Shown here piece by piece: positions 24,683 to 32,398 of a stretch of DNA of 64,000 nt (its first letter is position 1; the number at the start of each line of letters is the position of its first letter). The notes beneath the pieces are model-generated. The model made no database searches and was not told the DNA's origin. It saw nothing but the letters and a program-made list of their open reading frames with translations. Source of the DNA: Bacteroidales bacterium (GTDB lineage Bacteria > Bacteroidota > Bacteroidia > Bacteroidales > UBA932); contig JAFWOY010000015.1 in the NCBI GenBank assembly GCA_017509755.1, positions 21,138 to 85,137 on the forward strand. Direction: 5' to 3'. The position numbers and the translations under genes were made by a program.

Positions 24683-25444
24683 ATGGAACTCTTCTACTCG
24701 AAAACCATCTCCGAAGGTGGCCGGCAACTTGATGCCGACGAATCGGCCCACTGTGTCCGGGTACTCCGCCACCGCCGCGGTGATACCATCCACGTTGTGG
24801 ACGGACACGGGATGCTCTACCGCTGCACCGTCGTGGACGATGACCCGCGCGGAGTCGTTTTCGATGTGGAGGAATGGGTGGAAAACTATGGCAGCCATGA
24901 CTACTATCTGACGATGGCGGTCTGTCCGCCCAAGAATATCGACCGCTACGAATGGTTCGCCGAGAAGGCGACGGAAATCGGGGTCGATGTCATCGTGCCG
25001 GTCTTCGGTGACTATTCCGAGCGGAAGGTCTTCAAACCGGAACGGATCGAACGCCTGCTGGTCAGCGCTGCCAAGCAATCGCACAAAGGAGCCATCCCCC
25101 GACTCTGTGACGCCATGACCGTCACCGAGTTCCTCCAACAAGACCAGGCGGGCTTGAAACTGATCTGCTACTGCGACGAGGTTACCGGGAAAGTTGACAT
25201 CAAAGAGGCCCTTCGTGCAGGCCTGTCCAGCACGCAGCCCGTCTGTCATCCTGCGCAAAGTGAGGGAGCCGACAAACCGACAATCACCATCCTCATAGGT
25301 CCAGAAGGCGACTTCTCCCGAACGGAAGTCACCCTGGCCCTCGAACGCGGCTGGCAGCCCGTCTCGCTTGGTGACTCCCGCCTCCGCATCGAAACAGCCG
25401 CCCTCGTAGCGACGGCCGCTGTCTATCTGCACTTTTCCCGCTGA
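24683..25444 (+). CDS. rsmE: 16S rRNA (uracil1498-N3)-methyltransferase, with a repeat-derived insertion
   Basis: Methylates N3 of U1498 in 16S rRNA using S-adenosylmethionine. It is 253 residues from ATG 24683 (MELFYSK). An N-terminal PUA-like domain (HCVRVLRHRRGD) is followed by a SPOUT-fold knot region with ILIGPEGDFS and SLGDSRLRIETAAL. Between them, at about residues 180-197, is an unusual segment containing VCHPAQSEGADKP, whose DNA (25241-25268) resembles a widespread intergenic repeat (TGTCATCCTGnGCnAAG type) read in frame. The core motifs are intact, so the enzyme is probably functional. Its stop codon abuts the convergent tsaC stop with no spacer. Confidence 0.95.
   Translation: MELFYSKTISEGGRQLDADESAHCVRVLRHRRGDTIHVVDGHGMLYRCTVVDDDPRGVVFDVEEWVENYGSHDYYLTMAVCPPKNIDRYEWFAEKATEIGVDVIVPVFGDYSERKVFKPERIERLLVSAAKQSHKGAIPRLCDAMTVTEFLQQDQAGLKLICYCDEVTGKVDIKEALRAGLSSTQPVCHPAQSEGADKPTITILIGPEGDFSRTEVTLALERGWQPVSLGDSRLRIETAALVATAAVYLHFSR
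25241..25268 (+). repeat. Repeat-like insertion inside rsmE
   Basis: TGTCATCCTGCGCAAAG followed by TGAGGG resembles the dispersed bacterial repeat TGTCATCCTGAGCGAAG, which translates as CHPERSEG in spurious ORFs. Here it reads CHPAQSEG in frame within the loop before the SAM-binding motif of RsmE. Confidence 0.5.
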
Positions 25445-26023
25445 TTATTCCCGGATGATCTTGATTTCGCCGTGGAGGCCAACAGCAATGATCTGGGAGG
25501 GTTCGCCGGTGGCACCTTCTTCCAGGTAGGGGTCAGCTACCCAGTCAACAGCTTCGATGATTTCCAGCGGAATGTCTTCGTAGAAGGCCGGAGCAGGCTC
25601 GCCGGAGATGTTGGCGGAGGTGGAAACGATTGGTTTGTGGAACCGGCGGATGACTTCCACGCAGAAATCGTTCATCGGAATCCGGATGCCGGCGCTGCCG
25701 TCTTCGGCGATGACGTTGGATGCCAGGTTCATCGCTCCCGGATAGATGAGAGTCATCGGTTTGTCGTTGACTTCCAGCAGGTTGATAGCGACTTCCGGAA
25801 TGACTTTCACATACTTTCCGAGCATGTCGGCATCAGCTACCAGGGTGATAAGGCTTTTGCTGTCCGCGCGTTTCTTGATCTCATAGACGCGGGCTACGGC
25901 TTCTTCGTTGGTCGCATCGCAGCCGATGCCCCACACGGTGTCGGTCGGATATAGGATGATGCCGCCGGCTTTCAGCGTCTCTACGGCCGCCTTTACTTCT
26001 TCAAGATCGATTTCCTGTTCCAT
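25445..26023 (-). CDS. tsaC: L-threonylcarbamoyladenylate synthase (Sua5/YciO/YrdC family)
   Basis: Makes threonylcarbamoyl-AMP from threonine, bicarbonate and ATP, the first step of t6A37 modification of ANN-decoding tRNAs. It is 192 residues from ATG 26023 (MEQEIDLEEVKAAVETL), with the family signature GGIILYPTDTVWGIGCDA at about 20-37, KKRADSKSL, and STSANISGEP with IRIPMNDFC. It belongs to the short YrdC form without the Sua5 extra domain. An upstream in-frame extension would run through an inverted-repeat element and is not credible. The partner gene tsaE is also in this window (41857-42270). Confidence 0.95.
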   Translation of the reverse strand: MEQEIDLEEVKAAVETLKAGGIILYPTDTVWGIGCDATNEEAVARVYEIKKRADSKSLITLVADADMLGKYVKVIPEVAINLLEVNDKPMTLIYPGAMNLASNVIAEDGSAGIRIPMNDFCVEVIRRFHKPIVSTSANISGEPAPAFYEDIPLEIIEAVDWVADPYLEEGATGEPSQIIAVGLHGEIKIIRE

Positions 26024-26050
26024 ATTGATTAGTTTTTCACTTGATTGCCT

Positions 26051-26152
26051 GGCCTTTGGGGATGCTATCTGAAAACCACCCTCCCAAGCAAGCTTGGGCC
26101 CCTCCCTCTGGGGCGTGGGCGCCAATGTTTTCAGAGAGCATCCCCAAAGGCC
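26051..26152. repeat. 102-bp intergenic element with 26-bp inverted ends (possible terminator)
   Basis: Arms 26051-26076 (GGCCTTTGGGGATGCT...) and 26127-26152 are inverted copies matching at 25 of 26 positions. They enclose 50 bp of GC-rich DNA that includes AAGCTTGGGCCCCTCCC. The element lies between the EEP gene (stop 26159) and tsaC (start 26023), both on the minus strand. It may act as a terminator of the mutL-rhomboid-EEP unit or be a small non-autonomous repeat. Fifteen bases of its centre recur at 59495-59509. Confidence 0.75.
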
Positions 26153-26158
26153 TTATAA

Positions 26159-27232
26159 CTAAAGTTTGTCAAAATAAATCATCGCCGTGACGGGATAATG
26201 GTCCGACCAGGGGATACGGCAGGTCTCATGCTGGTCGGCGGCGTATTCCTGGGGAAGCAGGATGTAGTCGACGCGGAGCATGGGCCAGAGGACGGAATAG
26301 GTGGCGCCGAATCCTGTTCCCGCTTCGGCAAAGCTGTCATTCTTCGTCTTGACCAGCCGCTGGTACGTATAGGAGAGCGGGGTATCGTTGAAGTCGCCGC
26401 ACACCACATTCGGATAGGGGCTGGATGCTTCACTTTGCAGCACGGCATCGACTTGCGCCGAACGGCGGCGTGTCGCCTCATGCATCTTTTCGTGAACCTG
26501 GACCATCTCGTCCGTAAAATTGTTCTTGCGGAAAAGCCGCTTGACAAGGGCCGTAAAAGAGATGCTGTAGCTTTCCAGATGACAGTTGTACACGCGCAGC
26601 GTCCGCCCGTTCACGTCGATATCCGTCACCAGACTCAAATTGCGGCTGTCGGGGAAGGTCAACGACGTGGTGTTGCGGATAGGATAACGGCTGAGGGTCA
26701 TGTTGCCGAAATAGCGGTTGCCCTTGAAAAGATGGCGGGCCCGGTAGGGATAATCCGGCAGGTAGGTGCTCAGGGCTGACGTATCCCCCACGGAGAACTC
26801 CTGCAGGCAGACAATGTCGGCCTTTTGCTCCGCCAGGAAACGGCGGATGCCGGCGATGGCTTCATTGGTCGTAACGTTCCGTCCCCCGGCCGCATAGCGT
26901 CCCAGGTTGTAGGTCAACACTTTGATGCCCTGGCCGGACAGATCCTGCTCTTCGCGGCCGAACTTGACGAAACGGTCAGCCAGGAACAGGGTCGGAAGGA
27001 TGGCGATGATTGGAATCAGCAGCGAGCGCCGGTATTTCAGCAGCGCAATCAGCAGAACCAGTCCATTGAACGCCAGGATGGGAATGAAATACAGGCCGAA
27101 AAACATGATGACCGGATGGTCCGTCGGATTGAAAAACAGCGCCAGATACGACAACAACAACACGGCTGCTGCAACCATGGCCAGCAGTGCGAAGAGCGTC
27201 GAGCCGAATGTCCGTTTCCGTTTCATTCCCAT
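26159..27232 (-). CDS. Membrane-anchored endonuclease/exonuclease/phosphatase-family protein
   Basis: A 357-residue protein with three N-terminal transmembrane segments (about 11-33, 42-65, 70-87) followed by an EEP (DNase I-like) domain. It has N109 in LTYNLGRY, E145 in CLQEF, the GDFND motif near residue 289, and SDHYPV near the C-terminus, which supply the metal-binding and catalytic residues. The substrate may be nucleic acid or a phosphoester, and the domain probably faces the periplasm. Start ATGs at 27232 or 27226 both overlap the rhomboid gene's end, so it is coupled to the mutL-rhomboid unit. Confidence 0.9.
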   Translation of the reverse strand: MGMKRKRTFGSTLFALLAMVAAAVLLLSYLALFFNPTDHPVIMFFGLYFIPILAFNGLVLLIALLKYRRSLLIPIIAILPTLFLADRFVKFGREEQDLSGQGIKVLTYNLGRYAAGGRNVTTNEAIAGIRRFLAEQKADIVCLQEFSVGDTSALSTYLPDYPYRARHLFKGNRYFGNMTLSRYPIRNTTSLTFPDSRNLSLVTDIDVNGRTLRVYNCHLESYSISFTALVKRLFRKNNFTDEMVQVHEKMHEATRRRSAQVDAVLQSEASSPYPNVVCGDFNDTPLSYTYQRLVKTKNDSFAEAGTGFGATYSVLWPMLRVDYILLPQEYAADQHETCRIPWSDHYPVTAMIYFDKL

Positions 27233-27825
27233 TCCGTGTACATCTGCCCCTTCTTTTTCCAGATCAGGATCAAAATCAGCCCGAAGAGCATGCCGCCCAG
27301 ATGGGCGAAGTGCGCCACGCCGTCGTGCGTGCCGAGAATGCCGGTCAGCAGTTCAATGGCAGCGAAGATGATGACGAACCATTTGGCCTTGAGCGAGACA
27401 GGCGGGAAAACCAGGGTCAGCACATAATTCGGATAGAGCATGCCGAATCCCAGCAGCAAGCCGTAAATCGCGCCGGAAGCACCCACCGTCGGGATGTTGG
27501 AAAGCGGCTGCGACAGCAGCACCAGTTCATGGCAGAGGGCCGCGCCCAACCCGCACACAAAGTAAAAAATCAGGAATTTCTTGCTGCCCCACAGGCGCTC
27601 CAGAAGCGGTCCGAACACAAAGAGCGACCACATATTGAAAAAGATATGCATGAAATTGCCATGCATGAACATATGGGTCACGAACTGCCACCACCGGAAG
27701 AAAGGCGAACCGATGGGAAACAAAGCGAACAACTGATACATCGGATCACCGATCAGTTCGGTGCCGAAAAAGACAATGATATTGATGATGAGCAGGTTTT
27801 TGACGGCTGGCGGCAGATATCTCAT
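27223..27825 (-). CDS. Rhomboid-family intramembrane serine protease
   Basis: A six-helix intramembrane protease of 200 residues. The catalytic serine is S117 in GASGAIYG and the catalytic histidine H172 in AHFAHLGG. HMFMHGNFMHIFFNM at about 51-65 is the conserved loop/helix-2 histidine and Asn cluster. It cleaves substrates within the membrane; the substrate is unknown. Its ATG overlaps the mutL stop as ATGA (27822-27825), and its end overlaps the EEP gene. Confidence 0.95.
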   Translation of the reverse strand: MRYLPPAVKNLLIINIIVFFGTELIGDPMYQLFALFPIGSPFFRWWQFVTHMFMHGNFMHIFFNMWSLFVFGPLLERLWGSKKFLIFYFVCGLGAALCHELVLLSQPLSNIPTVGASGAIYGLLLGFGMLYPNYVLTLVFPPVSLKAKWFVIIFAAIELLTGILGTHDGVAHFAHLGGMLFGLILILIWKKKGQMYTEWE

Positions 27826-29615
27826 AATTTCTTCTCCAAATCTTCAAACGTTAGGATGGTAAAACAGCGGCGCCCGTCGGGTGTCAGGTTGGGCTCCCGG
27901 CAGGCGAACAGTTGGTCTACCAATAATTGTGCCTCCTCGGCATGCAGGCTTCCGGCCCCGCTGGCGGCAGCGGATTCTGCCATTCTTGCAGCCAGCAGGT
28001 GACGCTGGTCTTCCAGGGATGTATCATCTCGCAGCGCCGCGATCAGTTGGTCCAGACAGGTCTTGACCTGATCTTCCGAGAGCGGATAGCCCTCGGGCAA
28101 GCCGTTGACCACGACCGTATTGCCACCGAAATCCTGGATGTCGAAGCCGAGCCTGGATACCAGGTCCGGCTGCTCCAACAGTGTGAGACAGTCCTCCGCG
28201 CTGAGCGTTACCGTGACAGGGAAAAGCGACTGCTGCTTGACAGGCTGCTGTTCGGCAATCTTCTCGAGATAGCGTTCGTAGTAGATGCGTTGCCGGGCGC
28301 GCCGGATATCGACGACCAGCAGGCCTGACTTGACCGGCGTGAGGATGTATCGGCGCTGCAGCACAAGCAGTTTGCCAGACGAAGCGGCGGATTCTTCTTC
28401 GAAGAGCCGGCCATAACCCGGAGAAGGATCCAGAACCGGCCCTGCCGATGGCGTTGCCGGGAATTCCGGCACCGACAGGTCGGAAGGCGTATCAAACGGA
28501 TTGAAAAGCGGGCTGTAGTCCATCCGGGGCGGGCGGTGCCAGTCCCCGCCGGAGCTACTACCGCCACTTGGCGGGCCGAAGACCGGAATCTCGGGCGCCC
28601 CTTTCATGTCGAAGTCGATGCTCGGGGTGAAATCATTCTTGCCAAGCGCCTCGCGGACAGCGGCTATGAGAATTTCGAAGATCATGCCTTCGTCCTCGAA
28701 TTTCACCTCTGTCTTGGCGGGATGGATGTTGACGTCCACTCGTTCCGGCTCCGTCTCGAGAAAGAGGAAATAAGCCGGCGTATAATCTTCCGGGATCAGT
28801 TTCTCATAGGGCTTGCAGACCGCCTTGTGGAAGAACGGCGATCGGAAATAGCGACCGTTGACGAAGAAGAACTGGTTGCCGGCGCTCTTGCGGGCGTCTT
28901 CGGGATTGCCGATGTAGCCGCTCACGCGGACCAGTGTCGTATCGACTTTGACTTCCACGAGTTCCTTGGCCAGGTTCATGCCGTAGATGTCGAGAATGCG
29001 CTTCTTGCGGGTGGCTGCGGGCCGCAGGTTGTGGATCTCCTTGCCGTTGGAACTCAGTTTAAAAGACACTTCCGGCCGGATGAGGGCGATGCGCAGGAAT
29101 TCCTGGATGATGGCCCGGAGTTCCGTATTGTCCGACTTGAGGAATTTGCGGCGGGCCGGCACATTGTAGAACAAGTTGCGGACTGCGAAATGGGTGCCGG
29201 ACGGGGCCGCGACGGGCTGGACTTTCGGCGGATTCGAAGCGGAAATCTCCACCATCGTGCCAATCTCGTCTTCGGGGCGGCGGGTGCGGAGGGTAACTGC
29301 CGCGACGGCCGCTATGGAAGGAAGCGCCTCGCCCCGGAAACCGTAGGTCTGGATTTTCTCCAGATCTTCGGCGGAAGCAATCTTGCTGGTGGCATGCCGT
29401 TCAAAACAGAGGACCGCATCGTCGGCCGACATGCCGGAGCCGTCGTCGATGACCTGGATCAAAGTCTTGCCGGCATCGAGAACGGACACGGTGACACTGC
29501 GGGCCCCGGCATCCACGGCGTTTTCCATCAGTTCCTTGACGACGGAAGCAGGGCGCGACACCACTTCACCTGCGGCAATCAGGTTGGAGATGTGCTGGGG
29601 AAGAACCTGAAGCAT
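27822..29615 (-). CDS. mutL: DNA mismatch repair protein MutL (degenerate endonuclease motif)
   Basis: GHKL ATPase that links MutS to strand removal in mismatch repair. It is 597 residues. The N-terminal ATPase motifs are intact: IAAGEVVSRPASVVKELMENAVDAG (two adjoining motifs), DDGSGM, RHATSKI and GFRGEALPSI. A Ser/Gly/Pro-rich linker covers about 340-420, then a C-terminal dimerisation domain. At 436-445, where endonuclease-proficient MutL has DQHA(x)2E(x)4E, this protein reads DIRRARQRIY. The late cysteine/histidine motif is also altered (LTPDGRRCF, about 577-585). I infer that intrinsic nicking activity is lost or changed. It overlaps the upstream small-protein gene by 1 bp and the rhomboid gene by 4. 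Confidence 0.95.
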   Translation of the reverse strand: MLQVLPQHISNLIAAGEVVSRPASVVKELMENAVDAGARSVTVSVLDAGKTLIQVIDDGSGMSADDAVLCFERHATSKIASAEDLEKIQTYGFRGEALPSIAAVAAVTLRTRRPEDEIGTMVEISASNPPKVQPVAAPSGTHFAVRNLFYNVPARRKFLKSDNTELRAIIQEFLRIALIRPEVSFKLSSNGKEIHNLRPAATRKKRILDIYGMNLAKELVEVKVDTTLVRVSGYIGNPEDARKSAGNQFFFVNGRYFRSPFFHKAVCKPYEKLIPEDYTPAYFLFLETEPERVDVNIHPAKTEVKFEDEGMIFEILIAAVREALGKNDFTPSIDFDMKGAPEIPVFGPPSGGSSSGGDWHRPPRMDYSPLFNPFDTPSDLSVPEFPATPSAGPVLDPSPGYGRLFEEESAASSGKLLVLQRRYILTPVKSGLLVVDIRRARQRIYYERYLEKIAEQQPVKQQSLFPVTVTLSAEDCLTLLEQPDLVSRLGFDIQDFGGNTVVVNGLPEGYPLSEDQVKTCLDQLIAALRDDTSLEDQRHLLAARMAESAAASGAGSLHAEEAQLLVDQLFACREPNLTPDGRRCFTILTFEDLEKKL

Positions 29616-29989
29616 CAGCTGACGAGCAAAAGGATGAAGCCTTTCGACAGATAATAGGCCGCCGCCGCAATCGCGATGAGCGTCAGGGCCAGGATGACTT
29701 TCTTGACGATGCTCATCGCCGAATTCTCCTTCTCCTCGGAGAGGCGTCTCTCTTCATAGGTCCTGCGGAAGGAACCGCGGATATGCATCCCGGGGATATA
29801 GCGTTTGCCCGTATCCTCATCGACCAGCCCTTCCTTCTTGGCGATGGCTTCGATTTCCTCGCCGGGCATGGTCTTGCCGTATTTCTTGTAGATTTCCTCG
29901 AGCTTCTCCTTGCGCTCGTCGTAGTACCGCGGCTCGTAGTGGAACACGCGGTGCTCAGGTATGTGCCAGAATTTGAAACCGAAAGCCAT
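29615..29989 (-). CDS. Conserved small membrane protein of unknown function, upstream of mutL
   Basis: I do not recognise a named family. The protein is 124 residues: a charged N-terminal part (GFKFWHIPEHRVFHYEPRYY, then a Lys/Glu-rich helix) and a C-terminal transmembrane segment (about 94-122, IVKKVILALTLIAIAAAAYYL) that would anchor it with the bulk in the cytoplasm. It has its own promoter in the divergent region with ispF, and its stop shares a base with the mutL start. It is likely the first gene of the mutL-rhomboid-EEP unit. Confidence 0.8.
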   Translation of the reverse strand: MAFGFKFWHIPEHRVFHYEPRYYDERKEKLEEIYKKYGKTMPGEEIEAIAKKEGLVDEDTGKRYIPGMHIRGSFRRTYEERRLSEEKENSAMSIVKKVILALTLIAIAAAAYYLSKGFILLLVS

Positions 29990-30007
29990 AGCCGAACCGT
30001 TTGATTG

Positions 30008-30038
30008 TTGTTACAAAGATAATCATTTTTTATCTTTG
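30008..30038 (+). promoter_or_regulatory. ispF promoter
   Basis: TTG (30008-30010), a 20-bp spacer, then TATCTTTG (30031-30038). The predicted start near 30045 leaves a leader of about 15 nt before the ispF ATG at 30060. Confidence 0.7.
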
Positions 30039-30047
30039 CGGAAACAA
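30014..30047 (-). promoter_or_regulatory. Promoter of the small-protein/mutL unit
   Basis: On the minus strand TATCTTTG (30014-30021) with TTG 23 bp upstream (30045-30047). It overlaps the divergent ispF promoter, so the two may compete for polymerase. Confidence 0.6.
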
Positions 30048-30059
30048 GCGCTATTTCCC

Positions 30060-30539
30060 ATGGATTTCAGAGTAGGCAACGGATATGATGTGCATCAACT
30101 GGCCGCAGGACTGCCATTGGTCCTGGGCGGCGTGAAGATTCCCCATTCGAAAGGCTGCGTAGCCCATTCCGACGGAGACGTGCTGATCCACGCCCTGTGC
30201 GATGCCCTGCTGGGCGCGCTGGCTCTGGGTGATATCGGCCAGCATTTCCCCGACACCGCCGACGAATATGCCGGAATCGACAGCAAGATCCTGTTGACGC
30301 GTGTCGCCGCCATGATCCGCAGCGCCGGCTGGGACATCGTCAATGTCGACAACACCCTGCTGGCGCAGAAACCGAAGATTGCGCTCTTCGTCCCGCAGAT
30401 GCGCCAAACGCTTGCCGAGGTGCTCGGCCTGCCCGTCGAAGCCGTTTCGGTCAAAGCGACAACCACGGAACACCTCGGTTTCGTCGGACGCGAAGAAGGC
30501 ATCGCCGCCTACGCCACCTGTCTCCTGCGCCGCCCGTGA
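30060..30539 (+). CDS. ispF: 2-C-methyl-D-erythritol 2,4-cyclodiphosphate synthase
   Basis: Cyclises CDP-methylerythritol 2-phosphate in the MEP isoprenoid pathway. It is 159 residues, the usual length. The metal ligands D10, H12 (YDVH) and H44 (LIHALCDAL) are present, as are HSDGDVLIHA and the ATTTEHLGFVGREEG motif near the C-terminus. Its pathway partner ispH is also in this window (46912-47775), showing that the organism uses the MEP route. It is monocistronic or leads into the acyltransferase gene, which has its own -7 box. Confidence 0.97.
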   Translation: MDFRVGNGYDVHQLAAGLPLVLGGVKIPHSKGCVAHSDGDVLIHALCDALLGALALGDIGQHFPDTADEYAGIDSKILLTRVAAMIRSAGWDIVNVDNTLLAQKPKIALFVPQMRQTLAEVLGLPVEAVSVKATTTEHLGFVGREEGIAAYATCLLRRP

Positions 30540-30560
30540 CCGCGGTCACCGAAAAAATCG

Positions 30561-30568
30561 TATCTTTG
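30561..30568 (+). promoter_or_regulatory. -7 box of the acyltransferase gene
   Basis: TATCTTTG ends 6 bp before the ATG at 30575, implying a nearly leaderless transcript. Confidence 0.55.
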
Positions 30569-30574
30569 TGTATT

Positions 30575-31747
30575 ATGACACAAGCCAAAACCCAACGCTA
30601 TGTCGCCCTTGATGTCCTGCGGGGCATGACCGTAGCCGGAATGATCCTGGTCAACAACCCCGGCAGCTGGGCGCATATTTTTCCGCCACTCAAACACGCA
30701 CCGTGGATCGGCTGTACACCGACCGACCTGGTATTCCCCTTCTTCCTCTTCTGCGTCGGCGTAGCCATGGCCTTCTCGTTCGCGAAATATGGCGATGCGC
30801 TGAACAAGAAAAGCGCCTGGAAGCTCGTCAAGCGCGGCGTTCTCATCTTTCTGGTGGGTACCTTGCTGAACCTCTTCCCCTTCTACCCCACCTCGCCGCA
30901 CGACGCGAGCTGGACCTTCGGCCAGAACTGGACCTACTGGATCCAGCACTACCGCGTCTTCGGCGTGCTGCAACGGATCGCGATGTGCTACGTCCTCGGC
31001 GGCTTTTTGGCCCTTTGGCTGAAGACGCCGAAAAAGATCCTCATCGGCCTGGCGGTCGTGACCTGCCTCCACTGGCTGATCCTCTACCTTTTCGGCACGG
31101 AACCGGGCTGGTCCACCCTGGAAGGCAATATTTCCGGCAAGATCGATATCGCCCTGCTCGGCGAGAACCACGTCTATCACGGCTACGGCATCGCCTTCGA
31201 TCCGGAAGGCCTGCTGGGTGCGCTGTCCGGCGCAGGCACGGTGCTCCTGGGCTATTTCATCGGTCAGCTGATCCGACACACAGCCAACAAGACGGAAGCC
31301 GTGGCCAAACTTTACACGGCAGCCGTCATCTGTCTGGCACTCGGCTGCATCTGGAGCATCTGGCTCCCCATCAGCAAGCCGCTGTGGACAGGGTCCTACG
31401 TGCTCTACGCTGGCGGCTGGGCCACCCTCTGTCTCGCTTTCTTCGTCTGGTTCATCGATGTCAAGGGCAAGGAGAAATTCTTTACGCCCTTCAAGGCCAT
31501 GGGCATGAATCCGCTCTTCGCCTTCGTCATGGCCGGACTCATCTCCAAGATCTTCGGCCGGATGATCCACTGGACCACGCCCGACGGAAAAGCCACGAAC
31601 TGCCTCAACTGGTTCTACCGCAACTGCTGCGCCAGCATCTTCGGCGAAACCGAATACGCCTCGCTGATGTACGCCCTCTGCTACGTAGCCCTCTTCCTCG
31701 GTATGGCGATGCTCCTTTACCGGAAGAAGATTGTCATCAAGTTATAG
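30575..31747 (+). CDS. DUF5009 / heparan-alpha-glucosaminide N-acetyltransferase-like membrane protein
   Basis: Polytopic membrane protein of 390 residues related to NagX and to the lysosomal enzyme HGSNAT, which acetylate glucosamine across a membrane. The family hallmarks are the opening RYVALDVLRGMTVAGMILVN, the motif PTDLVFPFFLFCVGVAM at about 49-65, and around ten hydrophobic segments. I infer acyl transfer to an amino sugar; no catalytic residue can be assigned confidently beyond the conserved N-terminal histidine and aspartate region. I chose ATG 30575 because the -7 box lies directly upstream and the family starts here. Confidence 0.88.
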   Translation: MTQAKTQRYVALDVLRGMTVAGMILVNNPGSWAHIFPPLKHAPWIGCTPTDLVFPFFLFCVGVAMAFSFAKYGDALNKKSAWKLVKRGVLIFLVGTLLNLFPFYPTSPHDASWTFGQNWTYWIQHYRVFGVLQRIAMCYVLGGFLALWLKTPKKILIGLAVVTCLHWLILYLFGTEPGWSTLEGNISGKIDIALLGENHVYHGYGIAFDPEGLLGALSGAGTVLLGYFIGQLIRHTANKTEAVAKLYTAAVICLALGCIWSIWLPISKPLWTGSYVLYAGGWATLCLAFFVWFIDVKGKEKFFTPFKAMGMNPLFAFVMAGLISKIFGRMIHWTTPDGKATNCLNWFYRNCCASIFGETEYASLMYALCYVALFLGMAMLLYRKKIVIKL

Positions 31748-31831
31748 TACTATATGCTACCGCTATGGTAACAGTCAACGCAGCGGAGTCAGTAGCGGAG
31801 CGGAATAGACTGTCCTGATTTACATGATTCT

Positions 31832-32338
31832 ATGGCCTACATCGGACTGCTCTCTGATACACACGGATATTTCGACGACAAATTGCGCCAGTTCCTAGAG
31901 CCGGTGGATGTCATCTGGCATGCCGGCGACTTCGGCACCGGGGTCGTTGCCCAGGAGATTGCCTCCTTCAAACCCCTTCTGGGCGTTTACGGCAACTGCG
32001 ACGGCTACGATGTCCGGGACTACCATCCCGTGATGCACTTCTTCGAACAAGACGGGATGAGTGTCCTGATGACCCACATCGGCGGCTATCCCGGCCGCTA
32101 CGACTACCGGGCCCTGCGCCTGATCGAAGCCTACCGGCCCCAGCTCTTCGTCTGCGGCCACTCCCACATCCTGAAAGTGGTCCACGACAAGCACTACGAC
32201 ATGATGGTGGTCAACCCCGGCGCCGCCGGCCTCCAAGGTTTCCATCTCGTCCGCACCGCCCTCCGCTTCCGCATCGAAGACGGCAAGCTGAAAGACATGG
32301 AAGTCGGCGAATGGCCGAAAACCCTCGCCCAGCCATAG
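31832..32338 (+). CDS. YfcE/MJ0936-type metallophosphodiesterase
   Basis: Calcineurin-like phosphoesterase of 168 residues with the complete two-metal motif set: SDTHG (8-12), HAGDFG (30-35), GNCDG (54-58), THIGG (81-85) and CGHSHI (108-113). Members hydrolyse phosphodiesters such as bis-pNPP, but the physiological substrate is generally unknown. The gene is preceded by an 84-bp gap after the acyltransferase and followed by the DPP-IV gene with its own promoter. Confidence 0.95.
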   Translation: MAYIGLLSDTHGYFDDKLRQFLEPVDVIWHAGDFGTGVVAQEIASFKPLLGVYGNCDGYDVRDYHPVMHFFEQDGMSVLMTHIGGYPGRYDYRALRLIEAYRPQLFVCGHSHILKVVHDKHYDMMVVNPGAAGLQGFHLVRTALRFRIEDGKLKDMEVGEWPKTLAQP

Positions 32339-32359
32339 CATTCTTCGGAAGAAAATGAT

Positions 32360-32367
32360 TATCTTTG
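32360..32367 (+). promoter_or_regulatory. -7 box of the DPP-IV gene
   Basis: TATCTTTG lies 31 bp upstream of the ATG at 32399. Predicted leader about 25 nt. It may also drive the two serpin genes that follow. Confidence 0.55.
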
Positions 32368-32398
32368 TTTGATTGGAATTATCACAACAAAAACCGAT

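Noticed and set aside
26024..26125. N-terminal extension of TsaC through the inverted repeat
   Set aside because: The added residues come from the repeat element and lack family similarity. ATG 26023 matches the normal YrdC start.
31771..31813. Terminator between the acyltransferase and phosphodiesterase genes
   Set aside because: Only a 6-bp inverted repeat (ACAGTC and GACTGT) far apart with no T-run; too weak to call.
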